DNA of 5,572 nt from a bacterium (GTDB lineage: Bacteria > Patescibacteriota > Minisyncoccia > Minisyncoccales > JAGGSE01). Location of the stretch: positions 1-5,572 of the forward strand of contig JAGGSE010000180.1 of assembly GCA_021159225.1 (NCBI GenBank), given 5' to 3'. Position numbers and translations under genes: made by a program. Every line of letters begins with the position of its first letter. Position 1 is the stretch's first letter. Below are positions 1-4,408 of this stretch, piece by piece. The notes beneath the pieces are model-generated. The model saw only the letters and a list, made by a program, of their open reading frames with translations, was not told the DNA's origin and ran no database searches.

Positions 1-1235
1 CTTGGCCTTACATTTGTGTTTACCGGGTCATAAATTGTGTTGGGCAGATTGCGGACGCAGTTTGTCTCATCAATATCCTTAGGACTGAAAAATTGACAAC
101 TGCCTGTCTGGGAAGAACCAGAGGGATCCTCTTCGGTCATTAAAACAACCGCAGCCGGGCCAATAATTTTTAACGACCTTGTGCTTGTGACAGAAAGACC
201 TATGCTGGTATAAGGATAGGAAGAAGCAGTAACGGAGGCGTAAAGGGTGCCGGGCAAACAGCCGGCATCTTTGTAGAAATCAATTTTCCCTGAAGGTTTC
301 TTTCCCCTTTCATAGGTAAAAACCACAATTGAAGAAAGGGTGGTTGTTCCAATGGGAGGATTATTGGTTTCACTATCGGCAAGGTCAAGATCCTCAACAG
401 AACCAAAAACAAAGGGACAGGCATTATCACTTACATAACCGGGCTTTTCAAAAAGAATGGCATAGTAATCAGTAGTAGAAGAATTTCTTATTTGAATTGA
501 CTTTGTTTTGTCGTCAAAATTAAATTTAGCCAGGTTATCAATGCTCTGGGAGGTATAAATAGGTCTGGTGGGACAGATCTTCTCATCGGTGGTGGTAGAG
601 CAGAGATAAACCCCTGGCTTATTTGCCAGGAAATAGACCGATTTTACATTATGAATGGTTCTTACATACCTAATCCTATATCTGCCAATGTTTACCACCC
701 TTTCCTCGCTTCCCTTAAAGCCCTGATTATCATAAAGATAAACTGCCAATAAGGAACTGGTTGGACTTAAAAATTTAACCTTGACAATATTAGAACAGGA
801 AAGTTTTTCAGCAGTGCCCCTTATAAAATATCTCTTGCCGTTGTTATCTATCAAATAAATTCCCTGTTCTGGTTTTGCTTTTCCCAGTGTCCACTCCACA
901 AGGTCAGGATTAATAGTAAATAAAATCAAGTAGGAACTTAGAATAATTATTAGACCCAAAAGAGCAGCAACTATTTTTCTTTTCGCTTCCTCAACCTGGT
1001 CCATATTTCCTGCTGAGGTAAGATAAAGAAAGCCAGCCCAGACAAGAACGCCCAAGGCAATTATCCCAGAGATAATAAAACCGAGATTGACCAGATACTT
1101 GGCATACTCAGGAAAGGTGGTAGCGGGAGTGGGGCTAGTAGCATGGGGCACACCTGGATAACTAACCTCGGTCCCTAAACCAAAGACAGGAACCAGAAAA
1201 AGAAGAGCAAAAATGAGAAAATGAAGTTTCTTCAT
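1..1235 (-). CDS. T4SS pilin-like head fused to beta/gamma-crystallin-like repeats (C-terminus outside window)
   Basis: Open from an ATG at 1235 to the left edge with no stop: 411 complete codons. Residues 1-20 form a signal peptide-like segment (MKK, then a hydrophobic core). Residues about 44-68 and 88-108 are two membrane helices joined by a short charged loop, the VirB2/TrbC-type arrangement that Pfam, as I recall, calls T4SS_pilin in Patescibacteria. From about residue 130 the protein is beta-rich, with recurring aromatic/glycine segments: YLYDNQGFKG (166-175), YAILFEKPGY (258-267), FYKDAGCLPG (320-329). These alternate with K/R/S-S-hydrophobic strands at 198, 245, 301 and 353, a pattern like beta/gamma-crystallin Greek keys. 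It lies 21 bases downstream of the cysteine-rich paralogue and is probably co-transcribed with it. The pilin-like head is solid; the crystallin call is tentative and by eye. A role in displaying the repeats on the cell surface is inferred. Confidence 0.85.
   Translation of the reverse strand, partial: MKKLHFLIFALLFLVPVFGLGTEVSYPGVPHATSPTPATTFPEYAKYLVNLGFIISGIIALGVLVWAGFLYLTSAGNMDQVEEAKRKIVAALLGLIIILSSYLILFTINPDLVEWTLGKAKPEQGIYLIDNNGKRYFIRGTAEKLSCSNIVKVKFLSPTSSLLAVYLYDNQGFKGSEERVVNIGRYRIRYVRTIHNVKSVYFLANKPGVYLCSTTTDEKICPTRPIYTSQSIDNLAKFNFDDKTKSIQIRNSSTTDYYAILFEKPGYVSDNACPFVFGSVEDLDLADSETNNPPIGTTTLSSIVVFTYERGKKPSGKIDFYKDAGCLPGTLYASVTASSYPYTSIGLSVTSTRSLKIIGPAAVVLMTEEDPSGSSQTGSCQFFSPKDIDETNCVRNLPNTIYDPVNTNVRP
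897..1106 (-). repeat. Pilin-like head, copy in the downstream gene
   Basis: These bases encode residues 44-113 of the left-hand gene. They align without gaps to residues 48-117 of the neighbouring gene, with 44 of 70 positions identical by hand count. The best conserved parts are ISGIIAL, WAGF, YLTS, LLGLII and TINP. The charged loop between the helices is the least conserved part. Two tandem genes sharing this head point to an old duplication followed by replacement or divergence of the C-terminal region. Confidence 0.85.
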
Positions 1236-1256
1236 AATTCCTTAATTAATACCTCT
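1236..1256 (-). promoter_or_regulatory. Intercistronic gap with ribosome-binding sequences
   Basis: This 21-base spacer separates the stop of the cysteine-rich gene from the ATG of the next pilin-head gene. Read on the minus strand it contains AGAGGT (1256-1251) and AAGGA (1243-1239). AAGGA lies only 3 bases from the ATG, while AGAGGT is 15 bases away. Either could act as a Shine-Dalgarno site, but neither has ideal spacing. No promoter or terminator hairpin fits in the gap, which supports co-transcription of the two genes. Confidence 0.5.
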
Positions 1257-4025
1257 TTAGGGAACCCATTGACAGCAATAGTAATCCTCTAAATAATTCT
1301 TGATGGCATCCCAGCAGTCACTGCTGTCTTTATTTCTATAGCAGGCTTTTCTTTGATTTGAGGTTAATTCCTCGCTGTTGTAAGGATAGGCATTGAGGCA
1401 GGAGCCGGGATGACAGGTAGTTGCATTATAGGCAGTAGCAGGAATAGGGAAGTCAGGCAGGATAACCAGTTTACCAGAGTATTGCAGGTGCAAGCCCATT
1501 CTGGCGCCAAAAACCCTATTTTTTATCTTTCCCTTTTTAGAGGCAAAAGAAAATCCGGTAAAGCACTTTTGCAATCTTTCTCTGGCGACATTTAGTTTGT
1601 CCAGAATTTTACAGCGCTTGAGTGCCTCTACCTCATTGAGGAAGTTATTTTGGTAGGTAGGAAGGTGTCCTAAACTGGTGAGGATGTTACTATAATCAGT
1701 GGAAATGGCGTTAAAGTTGTCAACCGCGGCATTATAATATTCATTGGAACTGCTATAGTGGCTTGCCACAGAACTATTCGCACTGGCAATACTGTTAAAG
1801 GGGCAGATATCGCTCCCAGTGCAGGTTTCGCAGTCGCAGTTGTAGGTATTTTTAACGCAATGACAATGAGTGTGGCCAGAAGAGTCGGTGCTACAGGACT
1901 TTTTGCAGCATACACCACTATCTTCTGGCGTGCAAGGTGAGGTGCAAAGAAGGGAACAGTCATTTACGCAATCAACTGTAGAGCTAGAGCCCTTACTGGT
2001 AAGGTCAATCAATTGGTCAGGACCCGCATAATATATCTCACAATCGGTTTCGGCTGTGGTGTCTATTTTATCTATGGTGGTGGTAGAAGTATTTGTATTG
2101 CGGGTGCTTTTACCTTGATCATACACACCATATTCCACCCCAATTATCTCTTTAATCTGCTTATTAACATTTACAATTCCCAAAAAGGCATGCTCTCTGG
2201 CATCAAGGGCATTGTCTCTTATAGAAACAACCTCATTATAAAAGTTATTAAGATGAGAAATGGTATTAGTGGCAAGTTTTTCTGCCTGGTCAACTGTTTG
2301 TCCAATAGGAATAAGACCCTTGGGAAAGCCGTGCTCTAAGGTCTGGTCAATGGTGCATTTTTCTTTTTTGAAAATAACTGGTTCCTCAAGATAGTTTTCA
2401 TTAAGATAAAAGGTGGCGGGGTCGCCGTCAAAAACAAACTGCTCCAGCCCATTTTCTATTCCGCATAGCCGGCCCTCGGTTGAGGTAGAACAGGAATCGC
2501 AAACTCCATTGGTATCGGTGCTATTGCAATTGGACCTCCAGCAGTATTTGGTAATATCATATTGGCTTCCTAAATATGCCTGGCTTGTAATTATTTCCTC
2601 CCCAGAGTGTTCTTTTTTGATACGCAAGAACTCCATTAGGGTAAGCCGGTCGCCATAGGGAGATTTCATTTTTTCTTCACCTTTTTCCAATTTCTCAAGT
2701 TCTTCTTTAAGATAGTCAATATGTTCTCTTAGGCGGGTTATTCCTTCATTAAAGGGCATAAACCTTGGATTAACCCTTGGGTCCATATTTGGGTCATAAT
2801 ACCATAGGTTTATTGTTGGGTCGGCACCAAAAATAAAAGCCCGAATCATATCCCTCTTTTTATTAATCTCCTTCTCCCAGTAAAGAATACCAGGAAGGGT
2901 AGAGGTAACAGTAGAAGTGATATCGGCAATATCATTGGGAAGGGTTGTATTTCTGAGGTTCTCCATGTTGGCTCTATTAGGGCAGGGATCATCAGAACAG
3001 CTGCAATTGCAGGTACATGACCCACAACCACTGCTATCACAGCATTTATTACAATGGGAGCAATCGCAGTTGTCTGCATATCCTTTTAGCTCCTCGGCAT
3101 GATCTCTCAGATCCTTGGCATAGGTGTTTAGATGGGAGATTTCTGTTTTCAGGTTTGAAGGCACCAGTGTTGAAGTAAGAAGTTCCAGGTCATAGATATG
3201 GCCCTTTAGTATCTCAGATTTTCTTTTTAGGGCTGATAAGAGGTTTGCCAGGCACTCATAGCGGTCCTTGTTTAAGAGAATCCCTGATTTATTTCCATCC
3301 GAATCATAGGTGTAACAAAAACGGAAGTCGGAACTAGTTGAGAATATCTTTGTGCTGGAGGAATAGTAGTAATGGGTAGTGGTAGAGTCAAAAAAGGTGG
3401 TGGTTCCGACCAATAAGGTGCTGGTAGGAAGAGAAAGGGCAGAGGTTGAAACCAAGGGAGAATTGTCTACTGTTCTTAGGGGTTCTTCGCTTTGGCAGTC
3501 CGAAAGTTCTATTGAGGAATTAGGAGGAGAGGTAAAATTGAAGCAGGAAATGTTTTCCGCGACAATTCTTTCAACCAGTGTGCCCAGGGGAATCTCATCA
3601 AAGGTGCTGGGGGGAAGCGAAAGCAGGGGACCAGTAGAAGTAGGAGCAGGGGTTATCTCTCCAATTGAAAGAATAACCAATTGGGGATTAATAGTGGTTA
3701 ATATAACATAGGCGGCAAGAAGAATAATTAATCCCAAAAGCCCGGCAATGACCCTTCTTCCCGCCTCTTTTTTTCTCTCTGGATTATCAATAGAGGTAAG
3801 GTAGATAAAGCCAGCCCAGAAAATAACTGCCAGGGCAATAATTCCTGAGATGGCCAGGCCTAAATTAAACAGGTATTTGATATAAACAGGAAAAGGAGTG
3901 CCCGAGGTCGGTGGAGGAGCAGTCCCTGGCACATTGGGATAGTTAATCTCGGTTTCTACTCCAAAAACCAAAAGCGGACCCAAAACAAGAAAAAGGATAA
4001 AAAAAATGGAAATTGCTTTTTTCAT
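1257..4025 (-). CDS. T4SS pilin-like head with large cysteine-rich, helical ectodomain
   Basis: This 922-residue protein starts at an ATG overlapping the previous stop (ATGA) and ends in TAA. Residues 1-22 form a signal peptide-like segment. Membrane helices at about 50-77 and 92-117, joined by a strongly charged loop (NPERKKEAGRR), make a VirB2/TrbC-type pilin-like head, homologous to that of the next gene. About 800 residues follow, presumably outside the membrane: a Ser/Thr-rich linker (189-233), helical and probably coiled-coil stretches (about 255-318, 378-450, 575-630, 755-820), and three cysteine clusters (320-348, 495-521, 686-741). I count 43 cysteines, none before residue 161. True VirB2 pilins are only around 100 residues, so this is unlikely to polymerise as a simple pilus; a membrane-anchored surface or stalk protein is more plausible. 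No enzyme motif is seen. The head assignment is secure; the ectodomain is unrecognised and its function unknown. Confidence 0.9.
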   Translation of the reverse strand: MKKAISIFFILFLVLGPLLVFGVETEINYPNVPGTAPPPTSGTPFPVYIKYLFNLGLAISGIIALAVIFWAGFIYLTSIDNPERKKEAGRRVIAGLLGLIILLAAYVILTTINPQLVILSIGEITPAPTSTGPLLSLPPSTFDEIPLGTLVERIVAENISCFNFTSPPNSSIELSDCQSEEPLRTVDNSPLVSTSALSLPTSTLLVGTTTFFDSTTTHYYYSSSTKIFSTSSDFRFCYTYDSDGNKSGILLNKDRYECLANLLSALKRKSEILKGHIYDLELLTSTLVPSNLKTEISHLNTYAKDLRDHAEELKGYADNCDCSHCNKCCDSSGCGSCTCNCSCSDDPCPNRANMENLRNTTLPNDIADITSTVTSTLPGILYWEKEINKKRDMIRAFIFGADPTINLWYYDPNMDPRVNPRFMPFNEGITRLREHIDYLKEELEKLEKGEEKMKSPYGDRLTLMEFLRIKKEHSGEEIITSQAYLGSQYDITKYCWRSNCNSTDTNGVCDSCSTSTEGRLCGIENGLEQFVFDGDPATFYLNENYLEEPVIFKKEKCTIDQTLEHGFPKGLIPIGQTVDQAEKLATNTISHLNNFYNEVVSIRDNALDAREHAFLGIVNVNKQIKEIIGVEYGVYDQGKSTRNTNTSTTTIDKIDTTAETDCEIYYAGPDQLIDLTSKGSSSTVDCVNDCSLLCTSPCTPEDSGVCCKKSCSTDSSGHTHCHCVKNTYNCDCETCTGSDICPFNSIASANSSVASHYSSSNEYYNAAVDNFNAISTDYSNILTSLGHLPTYQNNFLNEVEALKRCKILDKLNVARERLQKCFTGFSFASKKGKIKNRVFGARMGLHLQYSGKLVILPDFPIPATAYNATTCHPGSCLNAYPYNSEELTSNQRKACYRNKDSSDCWDAIKNYLEDYYCCQWVP
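1803..1970 (-). other. Cysteine-rich module (third cluster, 13 Cys)
   Basis: These bases encode residues 686-741, with cysteines at 686, 690, 694, 698, 706, 707, 711, 721, 723, 730, 732, 735 and 741, and a GHTHCHC stretch at 717-723. The module ends with a C-x-C-x-x-C then ...CP pattern and is followed by a long predicted helical stretch. Its end resembles that of the cluster at 2982-3068, so the two may be copies of one module. Disulfide cross-linking is likely if the region is exported; metal binding through the His/Cys run is an alternative. Confidence 0.6.
2463..2543 (-). other. Small cysteine cluster (second cluster, 5 Cys)
   Basis: These bases encode residues 495-521, with cysteines at 495, 500, 509, 512 and 521, including one C-x-x-C. 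The cluster is Asn/Ser/Thr-rich (NSTDTNGVCDSC) and sits between two helical regions. It lacks the dense C-x-C pattern of the other two clusters and may be a separate disulfide-stabilised loop. Confidence 0.45.
2982..3068 (-). other. Cysteine-rich module (first cluster, 11 Cys in 29 residues)
   Basis: These bases encode residues 320-348, with cysteines at 320, 322, 325, 328, 329, 334, 337, 339, 341, 343 and 348; the rest is mostly Ser, Gly, Asp and Asn. It follows directly on a charged helical stretch (about 255-318) and is followed by another helical segment, so it may sit at the tip or bend of an antiparallel stalk. It ends in DDPCP, comparable to GSDICP at the end of the third cluster. Confidence 0.6.
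3327..3461 (-). other. Ser/Thr-rich low-complexity linker
   Basis: These bases encode residues 189-233, of which 23 of 45 are Ser or Thr, with a short Tyr run (HYYY, 218-221). It lies between the pilin-like head and the first helical segment. Such linkers commonly act as flexible, sometimes O-glycosylated spacers; here that is inference. Confidence 0.5.
3675..3884 (-). repeat. Pilin-like head, copy in the cysteine-rich gene
   Basis: These bases encode residues 48-117, the partner of the copy at 897-1106. Similarity also extends upstream through a TE-[IV]-x-YP-x-VP motif just after the signal peptide, and ends shortly after TINPxLV. Beyond that point I see no similarity between the two proteins, so the junction of shared head and variable ectodomain lies near residue 120. 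Confidence 0.85.
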
Positions 4026-4360
4026 TCGCTTAAATTAAAATAAACAGAAAGTGTCCAGGAAGGCATAATCGTTCCCCAATAGGGAATTATCTCATTAACA
4101 AAAGGGGTTAAAAATTTGAGGTACCTACCGGTAAACAGTTTTCTTATTATGCCTGTTGGGCCCTTTCCCTTGTCCCTTAAGCCATTTGTTTTTCCTTTTC
4201 TCAAAAACAGCCAGAGCCCAATGGTAATTGCTCCCACAAAATCAAGAATACCAAAATCATCCAAGCCAAACCGGAGCAAGAACCATGGGATAGCATCTAA
4301 CATCACTGCCCAGGGAAGCATTATAATAGTTTCGGGGGTTAGGGGTGGAAATTTAAACAT
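4022..4360 (-). CDS. Small membrane protein of a T4SS-like locus, function unknown
   Basis: This 112-residue protein starts at ATG 4360. Residues about 10-30 and 37-54 are hydrophobic and could span the membrane. A basic stretch follows (54-79: RKGK, RDKGKG, RKLFTGR), then a hydrophobic C-terminal part with an E90-I-I-P93...P100-S-W102-T motif. I recall similar endings in unnamed small membrane proteins of candidate-phyla bacteria but cannot name a family. It is not clearly PrgI or VirB3, although its size and place beside VirB6-like and VirB2-like genes would suit a small T4SS subunit. Its stop overlaps the next start as ATGA, predicting translational coupling with the cysteine-rich pilin-head protein. 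A purine stretch (AAGAAAG) touching the ATG is the only, weak, ribosome-binding candidate. Confidence 0.8.
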   Translation of the reverse strand: MFKFPPLTPETIIMLPWAVMLDAIPWFLLRFGLDDFGILDFVGAITIGLWLFLRKGKTNGLRDKGKGPTGIIRKLFTGRYLKFLTPFVNEIIPYWGTIMPSWTLSVYFNLSE

Positions 4361-4365
4361 CTTTC

Positions 4366-4401
4366 TTGTATTCTTGTAAATTGTAGCATATAATAAAATT
4401 G
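4366..4401 (+). promoter_or_regulatory. Predicted promoter of the VirB6-like gene, probably leaderless
   Basis: A perfect TATAAT (4389-4394) lies 17 bases downstream of TTGTAT (4366-4371), which keeps only the TTG of the -35 consensus. The expected start point, 6-8 bases past the -10, is about 4401-4402, on or next to the ATG at 4402. There is no Shine-Dalgarno sequence upstream, consistent with a leaderless transcript. Its -10 box is 3 bases from the -10 of the opposite promoter. Confidence 0.6.
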
Positions 4402-4408
4402 ATGAAAA
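4373..4408 (-). promoter_or_regulatory. Predicted promoter of the minus-strand operon
   Basis: Read on the minus strand, TTTTCA (4408-4403) and TACAAT (4385-4380) are separated by 17 bases. TACAAT matches the -10 consensus at 5 of 6 positions, and TG at 4388-4387 gives an extended -10 (TGCTACAAT). Transcription would start near 4373, about a dozen bases before the ATG at 4360. The -35 box lies inside the first codons of the divergent VirB6-like gene. Confidence 0.55.

Noticed and set aside
1236..1256. Transcription terminator between the two pilin-head genes
   Set aside because: The 21-base gap has only a short AT palindrome (ttaattaa), no GC-rich hairpin and no T tract.
1670..1963. Alternative minus-strand reading frame of 97 codons
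   Set aside because: It lies inside the cysteine-rich gene in another frame. Cys codons (TGY) shift to GCN/ATG-like codons and leave the alternative frame open; there is no start signal and no protein-like pattern.
2013..2339. Plus-strand open frame of 108 codons
   Set aside because: It is antisense to the continuous 922-codon gene, with no recognisable domain or upstream signal.
2846..3079. Alternative minus-strand frame of 77 codons over the first cysteine cluster
   Set aside because: Same cause: a frame-shifted shadow of the cysteine-rich coding sequence, giving an Ala/Ile/Val-rich translation with no ribosome-binding site.
3379..3711. Plus-strand open frame of 110 codons
   Set aside because: It is antisense to the Ser/Thr-rich part of the 922-codon gene. 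Its Val/Glu/Gly-rich translation is what the complement of Thr/Ser codons produces.
4116..4379. Plus-strand open frame of 87 codons antisense to the small membrane protein
   Set aside because: The minus-strand frame has membrane helices and an ATGA overlap with the next gene. The plus-strand frame has neither and runs into the promoter region.
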